From contig DASZLR010000091.1 of NCBI GenBank assembly GCA_035552275.1, positions 1 through 16,058 on the forward strand: a DNA stretch of 16,058 nt. The letters are read 5' to 3'. The DNA comes from DASVLX01 sp035552275. GTDB lineage: Bacteria; Actinomycetota; Actinomycetes; Mycobacteriales; Pseudonocardiaceae. Position numbers and translations under genes: made by a program. Below, piece after piece: positions 5,667-12,822 of the stretch (its first letter is position 1; every line of letters begins with the position of its first letter). The notes under the pieces were generated by a model. The model had not been told where the DNA came from. It did no database searches and saw only the letters and a program-made list of their open reading frames with translations.

Positions 5667-6368
5667 ATGCGCCACAACCGAAACGCCAAGATCAGCCCGC
5701 TGCCCCGAGACCAGTTGGGCAGGTTCCTCACCACCATGCTCGGCGCCCGACAGTGGCCTCGGGTGCTCGCGGTCCGGCGAGTGCTCGCGGTCGGCCTGAT
5801 CGTCGCCGCCGGAGTGCTGGCGCTGCGGCCCGCCGCCGCCGACGGCACCACCTCGGTCGACGTCCTGGTCGCGGCACGCGACCTGCCGCCGGGCGACGCA
5901 CTCGGCCCGGCTGATCTCACCCTGCGCCCGATGCCGCGCGGTGTGCCGCCGGCCAGCGCGCTGACCAGCGTCGGCGCCGCGGTCGGCCGGGTGCTGGACG
6001 GGCCGGTGCGGGCCGGCGAGGTCATCACCGACGTTCGGCTGCTCGGCCCAGCGGACACCGGTTTGTCGACGGCCGATCCGAGCGCGGCCGCGGTGCCGGT
6101 CCGGCTATCGGATCCGGGCATCGCCGACTTACTGCGTCCCGGCCTCCGGGTGGATGTGGTGGCGTCCGGCGAGACGGACGGCGACGTGGCTACCGGGCCG
6201 CCGGCCGCGCAGGTGCTGGCCGCCGACGCGGTGGTGGTCACGGTGCGCGGCCAAGACGGCACGTCCGGTCAACACGGTCCGCTGGTCGTGCTTGCGTTGT
6301 CACGAAAGGACGCGACACAGGTCGCCGCCGCCTCACTCCGTCAGGCGGTTACCGTTACCCTCCGCTAG
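5667..6368 (+). CDS. SAF-domain (CpaB/RcpC-like) membrane-anchored protein
   Basis: This 233-residue protein has a cytoplasmic basic N-terminus, one membrane helix (about 36-54) and an external SAF domain (about 63-125: VLVAARDLPPGDALGPADL, then GRVLDGPVRAGEVIT). The second half (140-233) has RLSDPGIADLLRPGLRVDVV, as in the pilus-assembly protein CpaB/RcpC. The start ATG has an ideal AGGAGG five bases upstream. SAF-domain proteins of this type bind cell-wall or pilus components, but no tad pilus genes are in the window, so a pilus role is unsupported. It sits between ruc and mscL on the same strand; whether it shares the ruc heat-shock promoter or uses its own depends on the 123-base gap, which has two DnaA boxes and an inverted repeat. 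The domain call is firm; the function is unknown. Confidence 0.83.
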   Translation: MRHNRNAKISPLPRDQLGRFLTTMLGARQWPRVLAVRRVLAVGLIVAAGVLALRPAAADGTTSVDVLVAARDLPPGDALGPADLTLRPMPRGVPPASALTSVGAAVGRVLDGPVRAGEVITDVRLLGPADTGLSTADPSAAAVPVRLSDPGIADLLRPGLRVDVVASGETDGDVATGPPAAQVLAADAVVVTVRGQDGTSGQHGPLVVLALSRKDATQVAAASLRQAVTVTLR

Positions 6369-6419
6369 CCGGCCATGCGCCAAAGGGCCGCAATTCATCC
6401 GCCAAAGGGAGGAGCGCAC

Positions 6420-6830
6420 ATGCTGAAAGGCTTCAAAGCCTTCGTGCTACGTGGAAACATTTTCGATCTCGCCGTCGCGGTCGTGATCGGCACCGCGTTC
6501 ACCGCCGTGGTGACCGCCGTGGTCACCAACCTGATCAACCCGCTGATCGCCGCGATCGGCGGCGCGAACGTCAAGGGCTTGGCGATCCAGATCAACGCCA
6601 ACAACCCGAGCACTGTGGTGCATTTCGACACGGTGATCACCGCAGTGATCAACTTCGTCGTGATCGCGGCGGTGGTGTACTTCGCGTTCGTCATGCCGGT
6701 GCAACGGATCCTGGCTCGGCGCAAGGGCGGCGGCACCGAGGCCGACGAGATCGGGCCAACGGATGTCGAGCTGCTGACGGAGATCCGCGACCTGCTGCGC
6801 GAGCAGCGGTCCGGCGGGGCAGGCGTCTGA
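6420..6830 (+). CDS. mscL: Large-conductance mechanosensitive channel
   Basis: This 136-residue protein is a standard MscL, the pentameric inner-membrane channel that opens under extreme membrane tension to release solutes on hypo-osmotic shock. It opens MLKGFKAFVLRGNIFDLAVA, with the amphipathic S1 helix, then TM1 (about 14-46) containing the pore-lining GTAFTAVVTAVV stretch. A periplasmic loop (about 47-70) is followed by TM2 (about 73-97), ending VMPVQRI. The C-terminal bundle helix is VELLTEIRDLL (116-126). I chose the ATG at 6420 because the MscL N-terminus begins there and GGGAGGAG lies five bases upstream. It lies 51 bases after the SAF-domain gene and converges on the moaB block. Confidence 0.97.
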   Translation: MLKGFKAFVLRGNIFDLAVAVVIGTAFTAVVTAVVTNLINPLIAAIGGANVKGLAIQINANNPSTVVHFDTVITAVINFVVIAAVVYFAFVMPVQRILARRKGGGTEADEIGPTDVELLTEIRDLLREQRSGGAGV

Positions 6831-6836
6831 CCGGGT

Positions 6837-6893
6837 CCGACCCAAGGGTCGGCATCGGGTCCGATCCGGCGATCAGCGTCCGCTCGCCGGATC
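6837..6893. terminator. Bidirectional terminator-like hairpin pair between mscL and the minus-strand block
   Basis: Two inverted repeats lie in the 61-base convergent gap. CCGACCC-AA-GGGTCGG (6837-6852) is followed by GATCCGGCGA, eleven bases, then TCGCCGGATC (6863-6893), a perfect ten-base-pair stem. The right arm overlaps the stop codon of the minus-strand gene. There is no T-run on either strand, common in GC-rich actinobacteria. Confidence 0.6.
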
Positions 6894-7182
6894 AGGCTCG
6901 GTCGTGATGCGGCGGCCGCTGGGCGCGGTGCCACGCGTCCGAGCCGGCGTCTTGGTCGACGCCGTCCGGACGTTGCTCGCGCTCATCGGCGGTGGTGTCC
7001 GGCAGGACGTCGCCGAAGACGGTGCTGATGTCGTTGACGGCGTTGACCGTGCCGCGGACCGCGCGGCGAGGTGGTGGTTCGGTCACCGGACCATCATCCC
7101 TCGCCGCTGACTGATCAGCCGACACCCAACCCGATCGAGCTGGTTCAGGCGTGGCCCGGTCAGGCCGTGTCGGATCAATCAC
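6892..7182 (-). CDS. Small conserved-looking hypothetical protein downstream of moaB
   Basis: This 96-residue protein starts at a GTG that overlaps the moaB stop by eight bases, a sign of translational coupling. I see no known domain, membrane helix or signal peptide. The N-terminal third is proline- and charge-rich and probably disordered. The core VRGTVNAVNDISTVFGDVLP (41-60), then DTTADERE, and the C-terminal end SDAWHRAQRPPHHDRA resemble small actinobacterial proteins that I recall next to moaB/mscL, but I cannot name a family. Its position right after moaB and its ending at a terminator-like hairpin argue that it is a real last gene of the operon rather than a chance frame. Confidence 0.6.
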   Translation of the reverse strand: MIDPTRPDRATPEPARSGWVSADQSAARDDGPVTEPPPRRAVRGTVNAVNDISTVFGDVLPDTTADEREQRPDGVDQDAGSDAWHRAQRPPHHDRA

Positions 7183-7675
7183 TGTCCAATCCCGACAGCT
7201 CCTCGATCACGTGCGGCACCAGTGCGGACAGGGTGGCCATGCCGTCCCGGACCGCGCCCCGCGAGCCGGCCAGGTTGACCACCAGCGTGCTGCCGGACAC
7301 CCCGACCAACCCGCGCGAGATGCCGGCGTCCACCGCCCCGGCCGCCAGGCCGGAGGCGCGCAGCGCCTCCGCGATGCCCGGAATCGGCCGGTCCAGCACG
7401 CCGAGGGTGGCGTCGGGTGTCACGTCCCGGGGCGAGACACCGGTGCCACCGACCGTGACCACCAGGTCGACGCCGCCAATGACGGCGGTGTTCAGCGCGT
7501 TGCGGATTTCAACGATGTCCGCGGCCACCACCACGGTGCCGTCGACGATGAACCCGGTCTCCTCGAGCAGTTCGGTGACCAGCGGGCCGGTCTTGTCGTC
7601 ATGCTCCCGATGGGCGACCCGATCGTCAACGATCACAACGAGTGCCCGCCCGAGGCGTTGCGCGCTGCGTTCCAT
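7175..7675 (-). CDS. moaB: MogA/MoaB-family molybdopterin-binding protein
   Basis: This 166-residue cytoplasmic protein is of the MogA/MoaB family, which binds molybdopterin and in active members adenylates it during molybdenum cofactor synthesis. GRALVVIVDDRV (9-20), VDLVVTVGGTGVSPRDVTPD (69-88), with the GGTG phosphate-binding loop and the Asp after it, and STLVVNLAGS (129-138) are the family motifs. I chose the ATG at 7675, giving MERSAQRLGRALVV as in related proteins; -10-like TAGCGT eight bases upstream would fit a leaderless start. An in-frame ATG at 7741 with GGGGCGG upstream would add 22 residues and couple it to pepD. It corresponds to moaB2 (Rv0984), which follows pepD in M. tuberculosis. 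No other Moco biosynthesis gene except the doubtful moeA-like gene is nearby. Confidence 0.88.
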   Translation of the reverse strand: MERSAQRLGRALVVIVDDRVAHREHDDKTGPLVTELLEETGFIVDGTVVVAADIVEIRNALNTAVIGGVDLVVTVGGTGVSPRDVTPDATLGVLDRPIPGIAEALRASGLAAGAVDAGISRGLVGVSGSTLVVNLAGSRGAVRDGMATLSALVPHVIEELSGLDSD

Positions 7676-7756
7676 GGCGATCACGCTACCGGTCAGGGGA
7701 AAGTCCCCGAGAGCGGGACGGGCGGGCAGCACCGTCAACATGGCCGGCCGCCCCGC

Positions 7757-9373
7757 TCAGTTCGCCGTGACGGGCTGGCCGCCCAGAGTCACCGTCACCG
7801 TGCTGCCGTTGCTCAGGGTGAGGGTCATCTGGTTTCCAGGCGCTGCCGCGCGGACCGCCGCGACCAGGCCGTCGGCACTGGTGATCAACCTGGTGACGCC
7901 GTTCGCGGATGCCTTGACCACCACCTCGCCCGTCTTCAGCCCGGCCTTGTCCCCCGGGCCACCGGCCTGAACCGTGTGGATCAGCGCGCCATTGGTCAGC
8001 CCGGCCTGTTCCAATTCGGACTGGTACTGCTGATTCTGGGCGGCGGAGCCACCGGCCATGCTGGACACGCTGTCCTCGACGCTGACGCCAAGATAGGTCT
8101 GGGTGCTGTGGCCGGTCGTCACGATGTCCTGGGCCAGCCGCTGCGCCTGGTTGATCGGGATGGCGAAGCCGATGCCGACATTGCCGCCCTGGCTGGACGA
8201 CGAGCCGCCCGAGCTGTAGATCGCCGAGTTGATGCCGATCACCTGGCCCTGCATGTTCACCAGCGGGCCGCCGGAGTTGCCGGGGTTGATGGCCGCGTCG
8301 GTCTGGATCGCGTCCATCACGGTGTCCTGGTTGTTGGCCGAGTTACTGTCGCCGGCACTGGTCGGCCGACGCAGCGCGCTGACAATGCCCGAGGTCACTG
8401 TGCCGGATAGCCCGTAGGGCGCGCCGATGGCGACGACCTGCTGGCCGACCTGGAGGCCGTCCGAATTGCCGAGTTGCGCCGTGGTCAGGCCGGACGCGCC
8501 CTGCGCCTTGATGACCGCGACATCGGCTGTCGGGTCGCGGCCGACGACGGTCGCGTTGACCGTCTTTCCACTTTGGAAGATCACCTGGATCTGGCCGTTG
8601 TTGGTGACACCGTCGGCGATCACGTGGTTGTTGGTCAGGATGTCGCCGTCACTGGTGATCACGATTCCCGAACCGGTGTCGCCGCCCAGACCCTGGTTGG
8701 TCTGGTACTGCACGGAAACCTCCACCACAGCCGGCAGCACGGCCGCCGCGACCGACTGCACGGTGCCCGACGAAGGCGACGGCGTGCTGGACGCCGGAGC
8801 GGCGTTCGGCCCCACCTGATCCAACGCGTTGACCGAAGATCCGCTGGCGTTGTTGTTGCCGGCGACCAGATAGCCGCCCAACGCGCCCGCGCCGCCACCC
8901 ACCAGCAGGGCCAGCACCGCGATCCCGGCGATGAGCGCGCCCCGGCGCCGCCGAGGCGGACCGCCGGCCGGCGGTTGGCCGACCATGGTCTGCTGTGCGG
9001 GCGGGCCGCTCGGCGGCGGATAACCGCCGTAGCCGCCGGCGGTCTGGTAGTGGCTTGCCGGCGGCGAGTAGTACGTCTGGCCACTCGCCGACCACGGGTT
9101 CGCCTCGGCGAACGCCTCCTGTCCGGCGTGACCGGGCTGGCCGGGCTCTGGGCTGGTCTCCGCGCTCGGCGCGATGGCGGGGTCCGCCGAAGTCTCGCTC
9201 GGCTGCGCGATGTGGGGCTGCGCGGTCTGGCCCGGCTGCACGGTCTGGCTCGGCTGCGCGGTCTGGCCAGCCTCGGCGGGCTGGTTCGGCTCGGCGGCCG
9301 TCGTCGGCTCAACGCCGGCCTCGGCGCCCGCCCCAGCGGTGTTCGGCTGTGCGCCCGGGAAGTTCTCGGTCAT
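7757..9373 (-). CDS. pepD: HtrA/DegP-family serine protease with PDZ domain (PepD-like)
   Basis: This 538-residue membrane-anchored protease follows the actinobacterial PepD plan. A long cytoplasmic Q/P/A/G-rich tail (1-140) precedes RRRR and one membrane helix (about 145-167). The trypsin-like domain has catalytic H250 (LTNNHVIADG), D284 (TADVAVI) and S367 (INPGNSGGPLV). The PDZ domain spans about 427-530. It acts outside the membrane on misfolded envelope proteins. I chose the ATG at 9373 (MTENF); it lies four bases after the galT stop, so the two are probably translationally coupled. In M. tuberculosis pepD directly follows mprB and is controlled by MprAB and SigE; here deoR and galT lie between them. 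Three tandem 18-base repeats encode the QTAQP-type segment in the tail. Confidence 0.95.
   Translation of the reverse strand: MTENFPGAQPNTAGAGAEAGVEPTTAAEPNQPAEAGQTAQPSQTVQPGQTAQPHIAQPSETSADPAIAPSAETSPEPGQPGHAGQEAFAEANPWSASGQTYYSPPASHYQTAGGYGGYPPPSGPPAQQTMVGQPPAGGPPRRRRGALIAGIAVLALLVGGGAGALGGYLVAGNNNASGSSVNALDQVGPNAAPASSTPSPSSGTVQSVAAAVLPAVVEVSVQYQTNQGLGGDTGSGIVITSDGDILTNNHVIADGVTNNGQIQVIFQSGKTVNATVVGRDPTADVAVIKAQGASGLTTAQLGNSDGLQVGQQVVAIGAPYGLSGTVTSGIVSALRRPTSAGDSNSANNQDTVMDAIQTDAAINPGNSGGPLVNMQGQVIGINSAIYSSGGSSSSQGGNVGIGFAIPINQAQRLAQDIVTTGHSTQTYLGVSVEDSVSSMAGGSAAQNQQYQSELEQAGLTNGALIHTVQAGGPGDKAGLKTGEVVVKASANGVTRLITSADGLVAAVRAAAPGNQMTLTLSNGSTVTVTLGGQPVTAN
9216..9269 (-). repeat. pepD: Three tandem 18-base repeats inside pepD
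   Basis: Units at 9216-9233, 9234-9251 and 9252-9269 differ at only one to three positions; on the plus strand the shared core is GGCTGC(G/A)CGGTCTGGC. A decayed fourth copy seems to precede them at about 9198. They encode a repeating Q-T-x-Q-P-x segment in the cytoplasmic tail, a likely site of copy-number change. Confidence 0.8.
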
Positions 9374-9377
9374 GCGG

Positions 9378-10544
9378 TTACTGTGCGCCGTACGCCTGAG
9401 AGCTTGCTGAGATGCCCCTTGGCACTCCATGTGGTTCGGCGCCCGACTCGGCGGCCGAACCACCGGAGTTTCTCAGCCGCTCGGCGATCTGCTCCGGCGT
9501 CACGTCATTGATCCACACCGCCATGCCGGATTCCGAGCCGGCCAGGTACTTCAGTTTGTCGGCCGTGCGCAGGACCGAGAACACCTCCAGGTGCAGCCAG
9601 GCCAGCTCGCGGTCGACCCGGACCGGCGCCTGGTGCCAGGCGGCGATGTAGGGCAGCGGCCGGCCGTACAGCCCGTCCAGTTGGTGCAGCAGCCGTAGGT
9701 AGACATCGGCGAAATCGTCCCGTTCCGCGTCAGTCAGCGCCGGCAGGTCGGGCACCTGCCGGTGTGCCACCACGTGCGCTTCCACCGGCCAGCGGGCCGC
9801 CGCCGGCACGTACGCCGTCCAGTGCTCCCCGGTGACCAGCACTCGGGTCCCGGCGGCCTGCTCGGCGGCGAGCACGTCGCCGAGCAGCGGCCGGCCGTGC
9901 TCGGCCTGGTACGCCCGCGCGACGTCCAGCATCCGCGCGGTTTTCGGCGTGACGAACGGATAACCGTAGATCTGGCCGTGCGGATGGTTCAGTGTGACGC
10001 CGATCTCCTCGCCCCGGTTCTCGAACGGGAAGACCTGTTCCACGCCCGGCAGCGCGCCCAACGCCTCGGTGCGGTCCGCCCACACGTCGACCACCGTGCG
10101 CACCCGCGACGGCGACAGCTCGCCGAACGAGCCGTCATGGTCGGCGGTGAAGCAGACGACCTCGCACCGGCCCTGACCGGGCGCGCTGGGCACCATCGGC
10201 ATGCCGGGCACGGTGGCCGGGATGTCCGGCACAGCTTGGGCGAATGACGGGAACCGGTTCTCGAAGACCGCGACGTCGTAGTCGCCCTCCGGGATCTCGG
10301 TGAGCCGACCGGGGCTGCTCGGACACAGTGGACAGAGGTCGGCCGGCGGCTTGTAGGTGCGGGTCTGCCGATGCGCGGCGATGGCCACCCATTCGCCGGT
10401 CAGCGGGTCGCGACGAATCTCGGCGTGCGGCCGCGAGGGCGGCAGGTCGCGCCGGTCGACGGCGGTCCGGGACGGGGCGTCGAAGTGATCATCGAAGTAG
10501 ATGATCTCCCTGCCGTCGGCCAGCCGGCGGACCGAACGCCTCAC
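9378..10544 (-). CDS. galT: Galactose-1-phosphate uridylyltransferase
   Basis: This 388-residue enzyme exchanges UMP between UDP-glucose and galactose-1-phosphate in the Leloir pathway. LNHPHGQIYGYPF (185-197) holds the active-site HPHGQ, with H189 as the expected nucleophile. CPLC (71-74) and probably H136 and H187 form the structural metal site. WLHLEVF (316-322) is the usual C-terminal motif. The GTG start overlaps the stop of the DeoR-type regulator by four bases, so the two form one unit. About 30 low-complexity residues extend the C-terminus beyond the usual end. No galK or galE follows; the next gene is pepD, four bases on. Regulation by the adjacent DeoR-type protein is likely. Confidence 0.96.
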   Translation of the reverse strand: MRRSVRRLADGREIIYFDDHFDAPSRTAVDRRDLPPSRPHAEIRRDPLTGEWVAIAAHRQTRTYKPPADLCPLCPSSPGRLTEIPEGDYDVAVFENRFPSFAQAVPDIPATVPGMPMVPSAPGQGRCEVVCFTADHDGSFGELSPSRVRTVVDVWADRTEALGALPGVEQVFPFENRGEEIGVTLNHPHGQIYGYPFVTPKTARMLDVARAYQAEHGRPLLGDVLAAEQAAGTRVLVTGEHWTAYVPAAARWPVEAHVVAHRQVPDLPALTDAERDDFADVYLRLLHQLDGLYGRPLPYIAAWHQAPVRVDRELAWLHLEVFSVLRTADKLKYLAGSESGMAVWINDVTPEQIAERLRNSGGSAAESGAEPHGVPRGISASSQAYGAQ

Positions 10545-11332
10545 GCGGGCTCCTTTCGCCGCCCCGGCGTCGACGCGATCAGCAGGTCGCGCACGTGCTC
10601 GCCGAGCGCCTGTCGAGCGTCGTCGGCCAGGCCGTCATCGGTGACCAGGGCGTCCGCCTCGGCCAGTCCGGCGATGGTGGACAGGCCGACGATGCCCCAC
10701 TTGGTGTGGTCGGCCACGATCACCAACTGGCCGGCGGCCTCCACGAACGCCCGGTCCGTCTCGCTCTCGCTCAGGTTGGGGGTGGTGAAGCCGGCCCGCA
10801 AGTCGATGCCGTGCACACCGAGGAACACCGCGTCCAGGTGCAGGGTGCGCAGCGCCTGCACGGCGATCGGCCCGACCAGCGCGTCGGACGGGGTGCGCAC
10901 GCCGCCGGTCAACACCACGGTCCGGTCGGTCCGGTCCCCGTCGCGCAGCACCTCGGCGACCTGGATCGAGTTGGTGACCACGGTCAGGCTCGGCACGTCC
11001 TCCAGGTATCGGGCCATGGTCCACGTCGTGGTGCCGGCGGACAGGCCGATGGCCGCGCCGGGCTGCACCAGGCTGGCCGCTCGGGCCGCGATGGCCTCCT
11101 TTTCCGGCAGTTGGCGCACCGACTTGGCCTCGAATCCCGGCTCGTCCACGCTCTGCCCGGCGATCGCGCCGCCGTAGACCTTCTCGAGCAGACCGCGGGA
11201 AGCCAGCACGTCCAGATCCCGGCGGACGGTCATATCGGACACACCGAGCCGGTCGACCAGCCGACTGACCCGCACGGCTCCGGAGCGCCGAACCTCATCG
11301 AGGATCAGCGTCTGCCGTTGACGCGCCAGCAC
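10541..11332 (-). CDS. DeoR-family transcriptional regulator
   Basis: This 263-residue cytoplasmic regulator has an N-terminal DeoR helix-turn-helix (about 1-55: ARQRQTLILDEVRRSGAVRV, then VSDMTVRRDLDVLASRGLLE). The effector domain (about 75-235) is a DeoRC fold with GLSAGTTTWTMARYL and the family segments DAVFLGVHGID, and VIVADHTKWG. DeoR proteins sense phosphorylated sugars. I chose the GTG at 11332, giving MLARQRQ, the usual N-terminus; a TTG at 11353 would add seven residues. A GGAGGGGAG ribosome site lies upstream. It overlaps galT by four bases, so it probably controls galT, and through it possibly pepD. The inducer is not evident; galactose-1-phosphate is a guess. Confidence 0.92.
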   Translation of the reverse strand: MLARQRQTLILDEVRRSGAVRVSRLVDRLGVSDMTVRRDLDVLASRGLLEKVYGGAIAGQSVDEPGFEAKSVRQLPEKEAIAARAASLVQPGAAIGLSAGTTTWTMARYLEDVPSLTVVTNSIQVAEVLRDGDRTDRTVVLTGGVRTPSDALVGPIAVQALRTLHLDAVFLGVHGIDLRAGFTTPNLSESETDRAFVEAAGQLVIVADHTKWGIVGLSTIAGLAEADALVTDDGLADDARQALGEHVRDLLIASTPGRRKEPA

Positions 11333-11350
11333 CGACGAACCACTCCCCTC

Positions 11351-11366
11351 CAACCAGCAGCAACCA
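11351..11366 (-). promoter_or_regulatory. Direct repeat in the deoR leader, candidate autoregulatory site
   Basis: CAACCA occurs twice exactly ten bases apart on the plus strand (11351-11356 and 11361-11366), about one helical turn, just before the deoR-type start codon. It lies between the -10 candidate and the gene, where a DeoR-type repressor could act. Low certainty. Confidence 0.3.
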
Positions 11367-11371
11367 ACAAG

Positions 11372-11377
11372 ATTCTA
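11372..11377 (-). promoter_or_regulatory. Candidate -10 element for deoR-galT-pepD
   Basis: On the minus strand TAGAAT, a good TANNNT -10, lies in the 65-base gap between mprB and the deoR-type gene, 39 bases before the GTG. No clear -35 is seen. It would let deoR-galT-pepD be transcribed apart from mprAB. Confidence 0.4.
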
Positions 11378-11397
11378 CGCACTCGAACACCGGGCTG

Positions 11398-12822
11398 TTA
11401 GTCTGTGTGCAATTGGTCACCGGGCAGCCGCAGGCTGAGCAACGCGCCGCCACCGGGCGCGTTCGCGGCCTGCGCCGAGCCGCCGTGCCGCTGGGCCGCC
11501 TGCGCCACAATGGACAGTCCCAGCCCCGAGCCGGGCAGGGTGCGCGCCTCCGAGGATCGGTAGAACCGCTGGAACACGTGCGGCAGGTCGGCTTCGGCGA
11601 TGCCGGGCCCCTGGTCCGCGACCTCGATCACCGCGGTGCCATCGCCCAGCGGCCGCAGGCTCAGCCGGACGGTGCCACCCGGCGGGCTGAACTTCACCGC
11701 GTTGTCCAGCAGGTTCAGCACGGCCCGTTCCAGCGCGCTGGAATCGCCGGGCACGAACCACGGCTGCAACGCGACGTCGAAACGCACGCTGGTCGCCCGC
11801 CGCCGGGCCCGGTCCAGCGCCCGCTCGGTCACGTCCACCAGGTCCACCGACTCGTGCGTGACGTGCGGCGCGTCCTGCCGGGCCAGTTCGACCAAGTCGC
11901 CGATCAGCGTGGTCAGCTCGTCCAGTTGGCCCCGCACGTCCGCGTACAGCTCGCCGGTGTCCTGTTCGGACAGTTCGGGCGCGCCGGGCTTGCGGGCCGC
12001 GATGAGCAGTTCCAGGTTGGTGCGCAACGAGGTCAGCGGAGTGCGCAACTCGTGGCCGGCGTCGGCGACCAGTTGGCGCTGCTGGTTCTGCGAGTCCGCC
12101 AGCGCGTCCAGCATGGTGTTGAAGCTCTGGGTGAGTCTGGCCAGTTCGTCGTCCCCGCTGACCGGGATTGGTCGCAGGTCACCCGTGGCGGCGACCCGTT
12201 CGGTGGCATCGGTCAGCCGCTGCACCGGCCCCAGGGTGCCCCGCGCCACCAGCGCGCCCCCGGCGGCCGCGACCACGATGCCGGCCGCGCCGACCACGGC
12301 CAGGACGATGGCCAGCCGGCCCAGGGTGGCCTGGGTGTAGCTCAGCGGCTGGGCCAACACCAGCGCGTAGCCGGTGCCGGCCTGGATCTGCACCGCGTAG
12401 ACCCGTTCATCGGTGCTGCTGTCGGTGCGGAAGTTGTCGCCGCCCTCGGCCGCGACCTTGACCTCGGCCGGACCGATCGGCGGCTTGTTCACCGGCCCGA
12501 ACAGCGGTGTGGACGAGCCGTCCCCGTCCACGATGCCGATCTTCACGCCGAAGGACGCCGCGAGCTGTTCGACCACCGGGTTGTCGGCGGTCCGAAACAG
12601 CGCCACGGTGCCGATGACGTTGTCCGCCCGCTGCTTGAGCGAGGTGTCCACCTGGTCGTACAGCGCCCGGCTGACCGTGATGTACACCGCCACCGACACC
12701 AGTCCCACGGCGACCGCGACGCACAGCGCGGCCAGCCAGGTGACCCGCGCGCCCAGGGACAGCCGGCGCGTCGGATGGGCCAGCCCGGCCGCATCGACGC
12801 GTTCAGGGGTGAAAACGGTCAC
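11398..12822 (-). CDS. mprB: Sensor histidine kinase, MprB type
   Basis: This 474-residue membrane kinase has TM1 (about 27-50), an extracytoplasmic sensor region (51-168) and TM2 (about 169-193). A HAMP linker (about 194-245: LGPVQRLTDATERVAATGDL) follows. The HisKA domain has phospho-accepting H257 in ADAGHELRTPLTSLR. The ATPase domain has the N box ERAVLNLLDNAVKFSP (N374), G1 DQGPGIA (403-409), an F-box FQRFYRS and G2 GSGLGLSIV (431-439). Its GTG start overlaps the stop of the response-regulator gene by four bases. MprB senses envelope stress in M. tuberculosis, with DnaK and PepD affecting its signalling. Order and orientation (mprA, mprB, then pepD) support the same assignment, though the signal here is not known. 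Confidence 0.9.
   Translation of the reverse strand: MTVFTPERVDAAGLAHPTRRLSLGARVTWLAALCVAVAVGLVSVAVYITVSRALYDQVDTSLKQRADNVIGTVALFRTADNPVVEQLAASFGVKIGIVDGDGSSTPLFGPVNKPPIGPAEVKVAAEGGDNFRTDSSTDERVYAVQIQAGTGYALVLAQPLSYTQATLGRLAIVLAVVGAAGIVVAAAGGALVARGTLGPVQRLTDATERVAATGDLRPIPVSGDDELARLTQSFNTMLDALADSQNQQRQLVADAGHELRTPLTSLRTNLELLIAARKPGAPELSEQDTGELYADVRGQLDELTTLIGDLVELARQDAPHVTHESVDLVDVTERALDRARRRATSVRFDVALQPWFVPGDSSALERAVLNLLDNAVKFSPPGGTVRLSLRPLGDGTAVIEVADQGPGIAEADLPHVFQRFYRSSEARTLPGSGLGLSIVAQAAQRHGGSAQAANAPGGGALLSLRLPGDQLHTD

Noticed and set aside
6904..7110. 68-codon plus-strand frame in the mscL-moaB interval
   Set aside because: No ribosome site, and it lies opposite the better supported minus-strand gene that is coupled to moaB.
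9216..9269. CRISPR-like repeat
   Set aside because: The 18-base units are contiguous, in frame and code for the PepD tail; there are no spacers.
9374..9463. Longer N-terminus for pepD from 9463
   Set aside because: It would overlap the galT coding end by about 85 bases; MTENF at 9373 sits four bases after the galT stop and fits PepD proteins.
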